Assembly (NCBI GenBank): GCA_023663735.1
Contig: JAMPGV010000012.1
Location: 1 to 48,919, forward strand
Reading direction: 5' to 3'
DNA: 48,919 nt
DNA from: Muribaculum sp.
Lineage (GTDB): Bacteria; Bacillota; Clostridia; Lachnospirales; Lachnospiraceae
The notes beneath the pieces are model-generated. The model made no database searches. It worked only from the letters and a program-made list of their open reading frames with translations, and was not told where the DNA came from. Shown in pieces: positions 9,001 to 17,403 of this stretch (the stretch's first letter is position 1; every line of letters starts with the position of its first letter). Both the position numbers and the translations under genes were made by a program.

Positions 9001-9889
9001 GTTCCCCACCAAGGCCTCGGCGGGACGCGATGCGGTGGAGAGCAAATGTTACAAGGCGCAGAGCGTTTACCTGTGCAAGAACAAAGTGGCCAGACCCACG
9101 GTGTTCATCCCCGTGTTCCCCGGAACCAACTGCGAGTACGATTCCGCGAAAGCCTTTGAGCGGGCGGGTGCGAACGTGGTCACCAAGGTGTTCAAGAATT
9201 TGACGGCGCAGGAGATCCGCGCCTCCGTGGAAGAATATGAGAAAGCCATCGCGCAGGCTCAGATCATCATGTTCCCCGGCGGATTTTCCGCGGGCGACGA
9301 GCCGGATGGCAGCGCGAAGTTCTTTGCCACCGCATTCCGGAATGAGCGGATGAAAGAGGCGGTGACGAAGCTGTTAAACGAGAGGGACGGTCTGGCGCTG
9401 GGCATCTGTAACGGTTTTCAGGCATTGATTAAGCTGGGGCTGGTACCCTGCGGAGAGATCGTGGGGCAGACGGCGGATTCCCCCACGCTGACCTTCAATA
9501 CCATCAACCGCCATATCTCCAAGATGGCCTACACCAAGGTGGTTTCCGACAAATCGCCCTGGCTGCAGAAAGCGGCGCTGGGCGCTGTCTATTGCAACCC
9601 CGCCTCCCATGGAGAGGGGCGGTTCGTAGCTCCGAAGGAGTGGCTTGAGAAATTGTTTGCAAACGGGCAGGTCGCCACGCAGTATGCGGACGCGGAAGGC
9701 AATGTGAGCATGGACGAGGAATATAACATCAACGGTTCCTACTGCGCCATAGAGGGAATCACTTCCCCCGACGGGCGGTGCTTGGGCAAGATGGTGCATT
9801 CCGAGCGGAGAGGCAGCGCGGTGGCCATGAATATCTATGGCGAGCAGGACATGAAGATCTTTGAGTCGGGTGTGGAATATTTCCGGTAA
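6071..9889 (+). CDS. purL: Phosphoribosylformylglycinamidine synthase, single-chain (synthetase plus glutaminase)
   Basis: This enzyme catalyses the fourth step of purine synthesis: FGAR + glutamine + ATP to FGAM. The ATG at 6071 follows GGAGG at 6061-6065; an upstream TTG at 6038 is unlikely. The 1272 residues make a fused large-type enzyme rather than separate PurS/PurL/PurQ. The synthetase half has the K-N-E-T-H-N-H-P-T motif and a G-G-A-A-T glycine loop; the C-terminal class I glutaminase begins near residue 1017 (F-I-P-V-F-P-G-T-N-C-E) with the nucleophile Cys1113 in G-I-C-N-G-F and a late histidine near H-S-E-R-R-G. It resembles the streptococcal/clostridial subfamily. No purine riboswitch is visible upstream; a tetR gene lies just before it. 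Confidence 0.95.
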   Translation: MGNVRRIYVEKKEPFAVKAKELHEELKNYLGIRADKVRVFIRYDVENVSDAVFEQACRTVFAEPPVDDLYEEAIEIPADGHVFSVEFLPGQFDQRADSAVQCIQFLDENEEPVIKTAVTYLIQGQLSEEEFAHIKSYCINPVDSRETDLVKPDTLITVFDEPADVAVFEGFAHMPEEELRKLYDSLGLAMTFKDFLHIQNYFQEDEKRDPTMTEIRVLDTYWSDHCRHTTFSTELKEVEFGEGYYRAPIETTYQSYLDTRAEIFAGREDKFVCLMDLALMAMRKLKKDGKLADLEESDEINACSVIVPVEMDYGDYVETEEWLVFFKNETHNHPTEIEPFGGAATCLGGAIRDPLSGRGYVYQAMRVTGAADPTVPVSETLKGKLSQKKLVRGAAAGYSSYGNQIGLATGFVKEIYHPDYVAKRMEIGAVMGAAPRKNVKRENSDPGDRIILLGGRTGRDGCGGATGSSKVHTESSIETCGAEVQKGNAPTERKIQRLFRRAEVSRLIKKCNDFGAGGVSVAIGELADGLAVDLDKVPKKYAGLDGTELAISESQERMAVVVSPEDVAAFLGYAAEENLEAVEVAVVTEEPRLVLNWRGRPIVNLKRAFLDTNGAHQETGVRVEIPAKEENYFDKWAVPAVGACLEKGDVKQAWLTLLNDLNVCSQKGLVEMFDSSIGAGSVLMPYGGRYQLTETQSMIAKLPVLHGKTDTVTMMAHGFDPYLSSWSPYHGAIYAVVESMAKIVASGGDYKKIRFTFQEYFRRMTGDPGRWSQPFAALLGAYDAQIGFGLPSIGGKDSMSGTFNDIDVPPTLVSFAVDVAKSGEIVTPELKKPGNVLVRFRIKKDDFDIPMYDDVAQTYDYVLSLMREKTIVSAYAPDARGVAAAVSKMAFGNRLGVRISKELAYGAVCASGNDLFGNALGDILAEVLPEKAAELADSAFDVTVVGTVMEEPALIAGDAKITIEEALEAWSSRLEKVFPTKASAGRDAVESKCYKAQSVYLCKNKVARPTVFIPVFPGTNCEYDSAKAFERAGANVVTKVFKNLTAQEIRASVEEYEKAIAQAQIIMFPGGFSAGDEPDGSAKFFATAFRNERMKEAVTKLLNERDGLALGICNGFQALIKLGLVPCGEIVGQTADSPTLTFNTINRHISKMAYTKVVSDKSPWLQKAALGAVYCNPASHGEGRFVAPKEWLEKLFANGQVATQYADAEGNVSMDEEYNINGSYCAIEGITSPDGRCLGKMVHSERRGSAVAMNIYGEQDMKIFESGVEYFR

Positions 9890-9938
9890 GAGGAAGGAAA
9901 ATGATCCGGGATATGCAGGAGATTCCGGGATTTTGAAG

Positions 9939-9967
9939 CTGACAAATTTTGGCGGGCATGGTATAAT
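9939..9967 (+). promoter_or_regulatory. Promoter of the EAL/HDOD gene
   Basis: CTGACA (9939-9944) and TATAAT (9962-9967) are spaced by 17 bp, in the purL-downstream gap. Confidence 0.7.
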
Positions 9968-10057
9968 AAAGATAGCCTATGGAATCGGTTTTGAAAAGGT
10001 TCCGATTAGGATTCGTTCCAAAAGCCTTATTACTATTTATAGAGGGAAGGTGTGCGT

Positions 10058-11284
10058 ATGTTAGCAGTTTTGATTCCGCTTTTTGATGACAAGATGTCGG
10101 TGAGTGCCTACTCCATTTTTACCCAGAAGAATAATTTTCTGTTAAACCCTGCCATGCAGGGAACCGGCCAGCATGACGGCGCGGCTCAGGTGGAAGGGCT
10201 GGAGCTGATCCGCAGCGTCGGTTTGGAGACTTTGGCGGACGACAAGGAAATCTTTGTCCCTGTGACCAACATTTCTGTTTTTGCTGATCTGGAGAGCCAG
10301 TGCGACGCCGCTCCGGAGCGGATCGTCTTTCTGATCGACAACACGATCCCGCCCATCGAGATGTATATCACCCGGCTTAGGGAACTGAAAGAGAAGGGCT
10401 ATAAACTGGCGATACGCAAACTGGCGGTGGCAGAGTTTGAGAATTACCGGAATGTTTTATCCCTGATGGATTATGTGTTCCTGAACAACCGCAAAATAGC
10501 CATCGATAAAGCAAAAATTTATTTTGGAAAACTGTTCCCCAATATCAAGCTCTGCGCGGGCAATATTGACGATATGACGATTTACGAGTCGCTTCGGGAA
10601 CAGGGCGGCTACAGTCTCTATGAGGGGAATTTTTACCGTCTTCCCGTGGCGAAGGGCGACCACAAGGTGGCTCCTTTAAAGCTCAACTATATCGAGCTGC
10701 TGAACATTGTCAACGGAGAGGACTTCGACCTGCAGAATGCGGCGGATATTATCGGGCGCGACACCGCCCTGACCATCTCGCTGCTGGGTATGGTCAACCG
10801 CATGACGGTCAACTCCGGGATCGCAAGCATCCGCCACGCGGCGGCAATGCTGGGGCAGAAAGAGTTAAAGCGATGGATCAACACGGCCGTGGCGGGGCAG
10901 CTCTATGCGGATAAGCCCAGCGAGGTGACAAGGCTTTCGCTGCTGCGGGCAAGATTCGCCGAGAATCTTGCGGGTGCGTTTGAACTGGCTGTGAAGAAAG
11001 ACGAACTGTTCCTCATGGGACTGTTCTCCGTGCTGGATGTGATTCTGGAGAAGCCTATGGAGGAAGCGCTGGAGTTCATGCAAGTAACCGGAGATATCCG
11101 GGAGGCTCTGATCCGTCAGAGCGGTCCGCTGGCGCCGGTGTTTGAGTTCCTGCAGCAATATGAGTGTGCCAACTGGCAGGAGGTATCCAGACAGATGGTG
11201 CTGCAGAACCTTTCGATTGATACGGTACAACATGCCTACACGGATGCGCTGGAATGGTATAAGGCGCTGATCGTAAGCGACTAA
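10058..11284 (+). CDS. EAL-like plus HDOD domain signalling protein (YuxH type)
   Basis: The 408-residue product starts at the ATG at 10058, 7 nt after AGGGAAGG, rather than the GTG at 10052. The N-terminal half (about 1-190) follows the EAL fold order but lacks the E-A-L/E-V-L catalytic signature, so it is probably not an active c-di-GMP phosphodiesterase. The C-terminal half (about 200-400) is an HDOD domain, with Y-I-E-L-L-N-I-V-N, I-I-G-R-D-T-A-L-T-I-S-L-L and I-R-H-A-A-A-M-L-G-Q-K-E-L-K-R-W. Proteins of this architecture act in signalling through protein-protein contacts. It has its own promoter and sits 8 nt ahead of the MATE gene, which suggests co-transcription. Confidence 0.8.
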   Translation: MLAVLIPLFDDKMSVSAYSIFTQKNNFLLNPAMQGTGQHDGAAQVEGLELIRSVGLETLADDKEIFVPVTNISVFADLESQCDAAPERIVFLIDNTIPPIEMYITRLRELKEKGYKLAIRKLAVAEFENYRNVLSLMDYVFLNNRKIAIDKAKIYFGKLFPNIKLCAGNIDDMTIYESLREQGGYSLYEGNFYRLPVAKGDHKVAPLKLNYIELLNIVNGEDFDLQNAADIIGRDTALTISLLGMVNRMTVNSGIASIRHAAAMLGQKELKRWINTAVAGQLYADKPSEVTRLSLLRARFAENLAGAFELAVKKDELFLMGLFSVLDVILEKPMEEALEFMQVTGDIREALIRQSGPLAPVFEFLQQYECANWQEVSRQMVLQNLSIDTVQHAYTDALEWYKALIVSD

Positions 11285-11292
11285 GGGGAAAT

Positions 11293-12684
11293 ATGGCGGA
11301 TGTGAAAGCCGAATTAACCGGCAGAGATGCAAATTTCAGAGAAGAGAGTTTGAACGGCAGCCTGTGGAAGGTTCTTTTATCCGTGGGGCTGCCGCTTGCC
11401 TTGTATCAGAGCCTGAACCAGCTGTTTAAGATTCTGGATACCATGATGGCGTCGCACATCGGAAGCCAGTCCGTTTCCGCGGTGGCATATTTGTCCCAGA
11501 TCAGCATTTTCCTGAGTTCTATCGGCGCGGGACTTGCGGTGGGATCGGGGATCAAGATCAGCCGCGCTTACGGGGAGGGCGATTACCGGATGGTAAAGCA
11601 GCGGGTCAGCAGCCTTTATGCCATCTGCGTGGCGGTCGGACTGGCCATTTTGGTCTGCATTTTCCCGTTTGTGGAGGGGTTCCTTGCGCTGGCGGGGACG
11701 CCCGAGGCGCTGATTGCGGAGGGCAGCGCCTATTTTCGCGTGGAATTGGTATGCCTTGTGGTGCAGGTGTTTAACGGCGTCTATATCTGTGTGGAGCGGG
11801 CCAGAGGCAATTCCAAGAAGATCATGTATCTGAATTTCATGGTGATCGCGGTGAAACTGGGACTGACCGCCTTCTTTGTGTATGGGCTTGCGGGCGATTT
11901 GGTGATGATCTCGTGGGCGTCCTTGATCTCGCAGGCTCTGCTTGCGCTGTTCGGCGTGGCCGGCAGTTTGAAAGATTCGGACAATGCGTTTGGATTTTCG
12001 TGGAAGGCCGTCACGTTTCAGAGAGCGGTGGTGGGGCCGATGGTGAGCCAGTCCTTTCCCGTGATGGTGGAGAAAATGGCGTTTGCTTTCGGAAAGACCG
12101 TGGTCAATGCCATGAGCGTGGCCTATGGGGAGCTGACGGTGGGAGCGCTGGGGGTGTCCAATAATCTGGGCGGCATCAACACCAATCCCCAGAACGGGAT
12201 TCAGGAAGGCGGCGCGGCCATCATCAGCCAGAACATGGGAGCGGGCAAACCGGAGCGGGCGGTCGCTGCGTTCTGGCGCGTTTTGGCGTTAAATGTGATC
12301 ATCGGCGCTTTTTTTATGACTTTGACATTGCTTTTGCTGGATCCGCTGGCCGGGCTTTTCGACGGCGGGGATCCCGTGTTCCACAGGATGATTATGGAGG
12401 TTTACCGTTACGAAGCGCTGGGCGCGGTGACGCTGGGGATCAATTCTGCCGTCATGTCGCTGCTCTACGGGCTGGGCAGGACGAAGATGACGCTGGTCAT
12501 CAATTTCTCCCGGGTGTTCATCTTCCGGATTCCCGTGCTGTGGGCTTTGCAGCGTTTTACGGCGCTGGGGGCTGAGAGCGTGGGCATCGTGATGCTGGTG
12601 AGCAATGTGTCGGTGGGGGTGGTGGCCGCCATCGTGGGAGCCGTGGTCATCCGGGGGCTGAAGCGTCAGGTGGGGGAGGGCTGA
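11293..12684 (+). CDS. MATE-family cation-coupled efflux transporter
   Basis: The 463 residues form about 12 membrane helices in two related halves. The start of the first half reads L-S-V-G-L-P-L-A-L-Y-Q-S-L-N-Q-L-F, and the I-D/L-D-T-M-M-A-S-H-I-G-S-Q-S-V-S-A-V-A segment is the classical MATE helix 1-2 signature; the N-P-Q-N-G-I-Q-E-G segment opens the second half. It exports cationic drugs or metabolites by Na+ or H+ antiport; the substrate cannot be predicted. The start ATG follows AGGGGAAAT. It ends at an intrinsic terminator shared with the carA promoter region. Confidence 0.88.
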   Translation: MADVKAELTGRDANFREESLNGSLWKVLLSVGLPLALYQSLNQLFKILDTMMASHIGSQSVSAVAYLSQISIFLSSIGAGLAVGSGIKISRAYGEGDYRMVKQRVSSLYAICVAVGLAILVCIFPFVEGFLALAGTPEALIAEGSAYFRVELVCLVVQVFNGVYICVERARGNSKKIMYLNFMVIAVKLGLTAFFVYGLAGDLVMISWASLISQALLALFGVAGSLKDSDNAFGFSWKAVTFQRAVVGPMVSQSFPVMVEKMAFAFGKTVVNAMSVAYGELTVGALGVSNNLGGINTNPQNGIQEGGAAIISQNMGAGKPERAVAAFWRVLALNVIIGAFFMTLTLLLLDPLAGLFDGGDPVFHRMIMEVYRYEALGAVTLGINSAVMSLLYGLGRTKMTLVINFSRVFIFRIPVLWALQRFTALGAESVGIVMLVSNVSVGVVAAIVGAVVIRGLKRQVGEG

Positions 12685-12754
12685 TGAATCTGGCGCAGCG
12701 GTAGGAGGCGGGATACGGCGGTCTCCAAGAGGAGAGATTTTCCCGAAAAAATCT

Positions 12755-12779
12755 GCGGGCGCATATTGCCCGCTTTTTT
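12755..12779 (+). terminator. Intrinsic terminator after the MATE gene
   Basis: GCGGGC (12755-12760) pairs with GCCCGC (12768-12773) around a 7-nt loop and is followed by six T. Confidence 0.85.
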
Positions 12780-12794
12780 GTTTTGTGATATAAT
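12766..12794 (+). promoter_or_regulatory. carAB promoter overlapping the upstream terminator
   Basis: TTGCCC (12766-12771) lies in the 3' arm of the MATE terminator, 17 bp from TATAAT (12789-12794). The -10 box is strong and the -35 box poor. Confidence 0.6.
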
Positions 12795-12806
12795 AAATCA
12801 ATTTGA

Positions 12807-12849
12807 GCATAAATAGCTGGGCATAAAAAGTTGGGTATAAAATAGTTGG
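12807..12849 (+). repeat. Three tandem 14-15-bp repeats in the carA leader
   Basis: The units are GCATAAATAGCTGG (12807-12820), GCATAAAAAGTTGG (12821-12834) and GTATAAAATAGTTGG (12835-12849). They lie between the -10 box and a small hairpin (TGCCC 12856-12860 with GGGCA 12865-12869) just ahead of the carA ribosome site. The role is unknown; a regulator or RNA-binding site array is possible. Confidence 0.7.
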
Positions 12850-12882
12850 CCGGTATGCCCGTTTGGGCAGATAGGAGTACAC

Positions 12883-14190
12883 ATGAAAGCATTTTTGATT
12901 TTGGAGGACGGCACCGTGTTCACGGGGACGCACATCGGGGCCGACAAAGAGGTGGTCAGTGAGATCGTATTCAACACGTCCATGGCGGGATATCTGGAAG
13001 TTTTGACCGACCCGTCCTATGCGGGACAGGCCGTGTGTATGACCTATCCGCTCATCGGCAATTACGGAATCTGCAAAGACGACATGGAATCTTCGAGACC
13101 TTGGCCTGACGGTCTCATCGTAAGGGAACTCTCCCGCATTCCCAGCAATTTTAGATGTGATATGACCATTCAACAATTTTTGGAGGAACACGGGGTACCC
13201 GGGATCGCGGGGATTGACACCAGAGCGTTGACCAGAATTCTGCGGGAAAAAGGCACGATGAACGGCATGATTACCACCGATGAACATTTTGACCGGGCGC
13301 AGATTCAGCCGAGGCTTGAGGCCTATACCACGGGCAAAGTGGTGGAGAGAGTCACCTGCGGGGAGAAATACCTGATCAAAGGGACGGCGGAGCTTGCGCA
13401 GAACGGCCCGCTGTCGGGGCAGGCTTGTTTTGACAGAGAAGCTTATGAGCGGGGAGAGCGGGAACCGAAGCCCGCGCTGGTGAAGCGCTTAAACGGTTCC
13501 GGCTTAAAGATTGCGCTGCTGGATCTGGGGGCGAAGGCCAATATCGCGCGATCCTTGGCGGAGCGGGGATGCGACGTAACGGTTTACCCGGCATTTACCT
13601 CTGCGGAAGAGATCATTGCGGACAGGCCGGACGGCATCATGCTCTCCAACGGGCCGGGGGATCCCAAAGAATGTACCTCTGTCATTGCGCAGATCAAGAA
13701 GCTGTATGACACGGATATCCCGATCTTTGCAATTTGTCTGGGTCATCAACTCATGGCGCTGGCGAACGGAGCAGACACCTACAAGATGAAATACGGACAC
13801 CGGGGCGGCAACCATCCGGTCAAGGATCTTGCCACCGGGAGAGTCTATATCTCCTCCCAGAATCACGGCTATGTGGTGGACACGGACAAGCTGGATGCGG
13901 GGATTGCGACGCCCGCCTTTGTCAATGTCAACGACGGCACCAACGAGGGTCTTTCCTACACTGGGAAGAATATTTTCACGGTGCAGTTCCACCCGGAGGC
14001 ATGTCCGGGTCCGCAGGACTCGGGGTACTTGTTCGACCGGTTTCTTGAGATGATTCATGATGTAGCGGAGTCTCATCGTGATGTAGCGCAGTCTCATCGT
14101 GATGTAGCGAAGTCTCATCGTGATGCACCGGAGTCTGATCGCAATGTAGCGCAGTCTCACTGTGGGAAGGAGGAGATGCGGAATGCCTAA
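12883..14190 (+). CDS. carA: Carbamoyl-phosphate synthase small (glutaminase) subunit with repeat-bearing C-terminal extension
   Basis: CarA hydrolyses glutamine and passes ammonia to CarB for carbamoyl phosphate (arginine and pyrimidine pathways). The N-terminal CPSase_sm_chain domain is at about 1-150 (F-N-T-S-M-A-G-Y-L-E, Y-P-L-I-G-N-Y-G); the class I glutaminase follows with nucleophile Cys285 (F-A-I-C-L-G-H-Q) and His370/Glu372 (F-H-P-E-A). At 435 residues it is longer than the usual 355-385. The excess comes from a linker around 165-205 and a C-terminal tail (residues 393-427) of five 7-residue repeats, D-V-A-x-S-H-R. The start ATG has AGGAG at 12873-12877. The stop overlaps the carB start by 8 nt. 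Confidence 0.95.
   Translation: MKAFLILEDGTVFTGTHIGADKEVVSEIVFNTSMAGYLEVLTDPSYAGQAVCMTYPLIGNYGICKDDMESSRPWPDGLIVRELSRIPSNFRCDMTIQQFLEEHGVPGIAGIDTRALTRILREKGTMNGMITTDEHFDRAQIQPRLEAYTTGKVVERVTCGEKYLIKGTAELAQNGPLSGQACFDREAYERGEREPKPALVKRLNGSGLKIALLDLGAKANIARSLAERGCDVTVYPAFTSAEEIIADRPDGIMLSNGPGDPKECTSVIAQIKKLYDTDIPIFAICLGHQLMALANGADTYKMKYGHRGGNHPVKDLATGRVYISSQNHGYVVDTDKLDAGIATPAFVNVNDGTNEGLSYTGKNIFTVQFHPEACPGPQDSGYLFDRFLEMIHDVAESHRDVAQSHRDVAKSHRDAPESDRNVAQSHCGKEEMRNA
14059..14163 (+). repeat. Five in-frame 21-bp tandem repeats at the 3' end of carA
   Basis: Units start at 14059, 14080, 14101, 14122 and 14143 and encode DVAESHR, DVAQSHR, DVAKSHR, DAPESDR and NVAQSHC. The first three differ by a single base each; the last two are more diverged. 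This is a minisatellite that keeps the frame. Confidence 0.92.
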
Positions 14191-17100
14191 GAATCCCAAT
14201 GTAAAGCGTGTGATGGTGATCGGTTCCGGCCCCATTGTCATCGGACAGGCCGCAGAGTTCGACTATGCGGGTACACAGGCGTGCCGCTCGCTAAAGGAGG
14301 AGGGCGTGGAGGTCATCTTGGTGAACTCGAACCCCGCCACCATCATGACGGACAAAGATATCGCCGACAAGGTGTACATAGAGCCTCTGACCGTGCAGGT
14401 TTTGGAGCAGATTATCGAGAAGGAGAAACCCGACAGCATTCTGCCGACGCTGGGCGGACAGGCAGGGCTGAATCTGGGCATGGAGCTGGAAGAGTCCGGA
14501 TTTCTGGCCTCCCACGGCGTGAAACTTCTGGGAACCACGGCGGCAACCATCCGCAACGCGGAGGGACGTCAGGAGTTCAAAGATCTGATGGAGCGCATCG
14601 GAGAGCCTTGCGCCGCCTCCGAGGTGGTGGAGACGGTACAGGCGGGAATCGAATTTACCAATACCATCGGGTATCCGGTGGTGTTGCGGCCCGCCTATAC
14701 GCTGGGCGGTTCCGGCGGCGGCATTGCGCACAACCGGGCGGAGCTGGAGGAGATTCTGGAGAACGGCCTGCGTCTCTCACGGGTGGGACAGGTGCTGGTG
14801 GAGCGCTGTATCGCGGGCTGGAAAGAAATTGAATACGAGGTGATGCGGGACAGTGCAGGGAACTGTATTACGGTATGTAATATGGAAAATATCGACCCCG
14901 TGGGCGTACACACCGGAGACAGCATCGTGGTGGCTCCCTCCCAGACCTTGAGCGATAAAGAGTATCAGATGCTGCGCACTTCGGCATTGAAAATCATCGA
15001 CGAGCTGCAGATTACTGGAGGATGCAACGTGCAGTTTGCCCTGCATCCCACCAGCTTTGAATATTGCGTCATCGAGGTGAATCCCCGCGTGAGTCGTTCT
15101 TCCGCGCTGGCCAGCAAGGCCACCGGATATCCCATCGCAAAGGTGGCGGCCAAGATCGCGCTGGGTTATACCTTGGATGAAATCAAGAATGCCATCACGC
15201 AGAAGACCTACGCCAGCTTTGAGCCGGCGCTGGATTACTGTGTGGTGAAGCTGCCGAGACTTCCCTTCGACAAGTTTATCACCGCCAAGCGGACGCTGAC
15301 CACGCAGATGAAGGCCACGGGCGAGGTCATGAGTATCTGTGACAATTTTGAGGGGGCTTTGATGAAAGCCATCCGTTCTCTGGAACAGCATGTGGACAGC
15401 CTGATGAGCTATGATTTCTCGAATCTGTCTGCGGAGGAGCTGAAGGAGCGGCTGGCCAGAGTGGATGACCAGCGGATCTGGGTGATTGCCGAGGCTCTCC
15501 GCAAGGGCGTCGGCTACGACGAAATTCATGAGATCACGCAGATTGACAGCTGGTTTATTGACAAAATCGCCCTGCTGGTAGAGATGGAGTTCGCGCTTCG
15601 GAAAGGGCCGCTCACGGCGGAACTTCTGCGGGAGGCAAAGCGGATGGAGTTCCCGGACGGCGTGATCGCCCGCCTCACCGGGCGGAGCGAAGAGGAAATC
15701 AAGGCTCTCCGCCGCGAAAACGGCGTCCGCGCCGTCTACAAGATGGTGGATACCTGCGCGGCAGAGTTCGCCGCCTCCACCCCGTATTATTATTCGGTGT
15801 TCGGCGGGGAGTGCGAGGTGGAGAGAACTGCCGGGCGCAAGAAGGTGCTGGTGCTGGGATCCGGCCCCATCCGCATCGGACAGGGCGTGGAATTTGATTA
15901 CTGCTCCGTACATGCCACATGGGCCTTTGCCCGGGCGGGATATGAGACCATTATCGTCAACAACAATCCGGAGACCGTCAGCACGGATTTTGACATTGCG
16001 GACAAACTCTATTTCGAGCCGCTGACGCCCGAGGACGTGGAGTCCATCGTCGATATTGAGCATCCCGACGGAGCGGTGGTGCAGTTCGGCGGGCAGACGG
16101 CCATCAAACTCACGGAAAGCCTGATGAAGATGGGTGTTCCCATTCTGGGTACGAAGGCGGAGGATGTGGACGCCGCGGAGGATCGGGAACTTTTTGACAA
16201 AATTTTGGAGGAGACCCGTATCCCCCGGGCGGCTGGCGGCACGGTCTACACGGCGGAGGAGGCCAAGGAAGTCGCGAACCGGCTGGGCTATCCGGTGCTG
16301 GTGCGCCCCTCTTATGTGCTGGGCGGACAGGGAATGCAGATTGCCCTCTCCGACGGGGAAATCGAAGAATTTATGGAGATCATCAACCGCATTGCGCAGG
16401 ATCATCCCATTTTGGTGGACAAGTACCTGCAAGGCAAGGAGATCGAGGTGGATGCGGTGTGCGACGGCACGGACATTCTGATTCCGGGCATCATGGAGCA
16501 TATCGAGCGGACGGGCGTGCATTCCGGAGACAGTATCTCCGTCTATCCCGCGCCCACCATCGGCAGGCTGATCAAGGACAAAATCACGGAGTACACCAAA
16601 CGGCTGGCCAAGGCTCTGCATGTGAAAGGGCTGATTAACATTCAGTTCATCGCACAGGGGGAGGACGTCTATGTCATCGAGGTCAATCCCCGGTCTTCCC
16701 GCACGGTGCCTTATATCAGCAAGGTGACGGGGATTCCCATCGTGGATCTTGCGACACAGGTGATTCTGGGCAAGACGATCCGGGAGCTTGGATATGAGCC
16801 GGGGCTGCAGCCGGAGGCGGACTATTATGCAGTGAAAATGCCGGTATTTTCCTTCGAGAAAATCCGGGGTGCGGAGATCAGTCTGGGTCCCGAGATGAAA
16901 TCCACCGGCGAGTGTCTGGGCATTGCGAAGGATTTTCACGAGGCGCTCTACAAGGCGTTTCTGGGGGCGGGGGTCAGCCTGCCCAAATATAAGCAGATGA
17001 TTATCACCGTCAAAGACGCGGACAAAGGGGAGGCCATCGAGGTCGGCCGCCGTTTTGAAAAGCTGGGCTATACGATCTATGCCACCAGAAGCACGGCTGA

Positions 17101-17377
17101 GGCGTTAAAAGAAGCGGGGGTAAAGGCCAGAAAGGTCAATAAGATCTCTCAGGAGTCGCCCACGGTGATGGATCTGATTCTGGGACACAAAATTGATGTG
17201 GTCATCGACACGCCCACACAGGGGCGCGACAAGTCCCGGGACGGCTTTTTGATCCGGCGCACCGCCATAGAGACCGGGATTTACTGCATCACGGCCATGG
17301 ATACCGCGAGAGCGCTGGTCACCAGTCTGGAGAATGCGGGAAATGAGCTGACGCTGGTGGATGTGGCTGCGCTGTAG
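14183..17377 (+). CDS. carB: Carbamoyl-phosphate synthase large subunit
   Basis: The 1064-residue product makes carbamoyl phosphate from bicarbonate, ammonia and two ATP with CarA. The ATG at 14183 follows AAGGAGGAG by about 7 nt and is preferred over a GTG at 14162; it overlaps the carA stop by 8 nt (translational coupling). Two homologous ATP-grasp halves are clear: the first opens V-M-V-I-G-S-G-P-I-V-I-G-Q-A-A-E-F-D-Y and the second, near residue 555, V-L-V-L-G-S-G-P-I-R-I-G-Q-G-V-E-F-D-Y. Each carries E-V-N-P-R-(V/S)-S-R. The C-terminal MGS-like allosteric domain (about 935-1064) is present. The length is normal. Confidence 0.97.
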   Translation: MPKNPNVKRVMVIGSGPIVIGQAAEFDYAGTQACRSLKEEGVEVILVNSNPATIMTDKDIADKVYIEPLTVQVLEQIIEKEKPDSILPTLGGQAGLNLGMELEESGFLASHGVKLLGTTAATIRNAEGRQEFKDLMERIGEPCAASEVVETVQAGIEFTNTIGYPVVLRPAYTLGGSGGGIAHNRAELEEILENGLRLSRVGQVLVERCIAGWKEIEYEVMRDSAGNCITVCNMENIDPVGVHTGDSIVVAPSQTLSDKEYQMLRTSALKIIDELQITGGCNVQFALHPTSFEYCVIEVNPRVSRSSALASKATGYPIAKVAAKIALGYTLDEIKNAITQKTYASFEPALDYCVVKLPRLPFDKFITAKRTLTTQMKATGEVMSICDNFEGALMKAIRSLEQHVDSLMSYDFSNLSAEELKERLARVDDQRIWVIAEALRKGVGYDEIHEITQIDSWFIDKIALLVEMEFALRKGPLTAELLREAKRMEFPDGVIARLTGRSEEEIKALRRENGVRAVYKMVDTCAAEFAASTPYYYSVFGGECEVERTAGRKKVLVLGSGPIRIGQGVEFDYCSVHATWAFARAGYETIIVNNNPETVSTDFDIADKLYFEPLTPEDVESIVDIEHPDGAVVQFGGQTAIKLTESLMKMGVPILGTKAEDVDAAEDRELFDKILEETRIPRAAGGTVYTAEEAKEVANRLGYPVLVRPSYVLGGQGMQIALSDGEIEEFMEIINRIAQDHPILVDKYLQGKEIEVDAVCDGTDILIPGIMEHIERTGVHSGDSISVYPAPTIGRLIKDKITEYTKRLAKALHVKGLINIQFIAQGEDVYVIEVNPRSSRTVPYISKVTGIPIVDLATQVILGKTIRELGYEPGLQPEADYYAVKMPVFSFEKIRGAEISLGPEMKSTGECLGIAKDFHEALYKAFLGAGVSLPKYKQMIITVKDADKGEAIEVGRRFEKLGYTIYATRSTAEALKEAGVKARKVNKISQESPTVMDLILGHKIDVVIDTPTQGRDKSRDGFLIRRTAIETGIYCITAMDTARALVTSLENAGNELTLVDVAAL

Positions 17378-17403
17378 CGACGGCGGATCAAAGGATAGGA
17401 ATT

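Noticed and set aside
9890-10057. Possible purine riboswitch around purL
   Set aside because: Neither the purL leader nor its downstream gap has the conserved purine-aptamer loops; the downstream gap holds only a promoter.
14777-16939. 720-codon open frame on the minus strand inside carB
   Set aside because: It lies wholly antisense to an unmistakable carB, has low-complexity His/Arg-rich translation and no ribosome site. GC-rich codon bias creates such antisense frames; those at 6656-8221, 960-2312 and 33316-35055 were rejected for the same reason.
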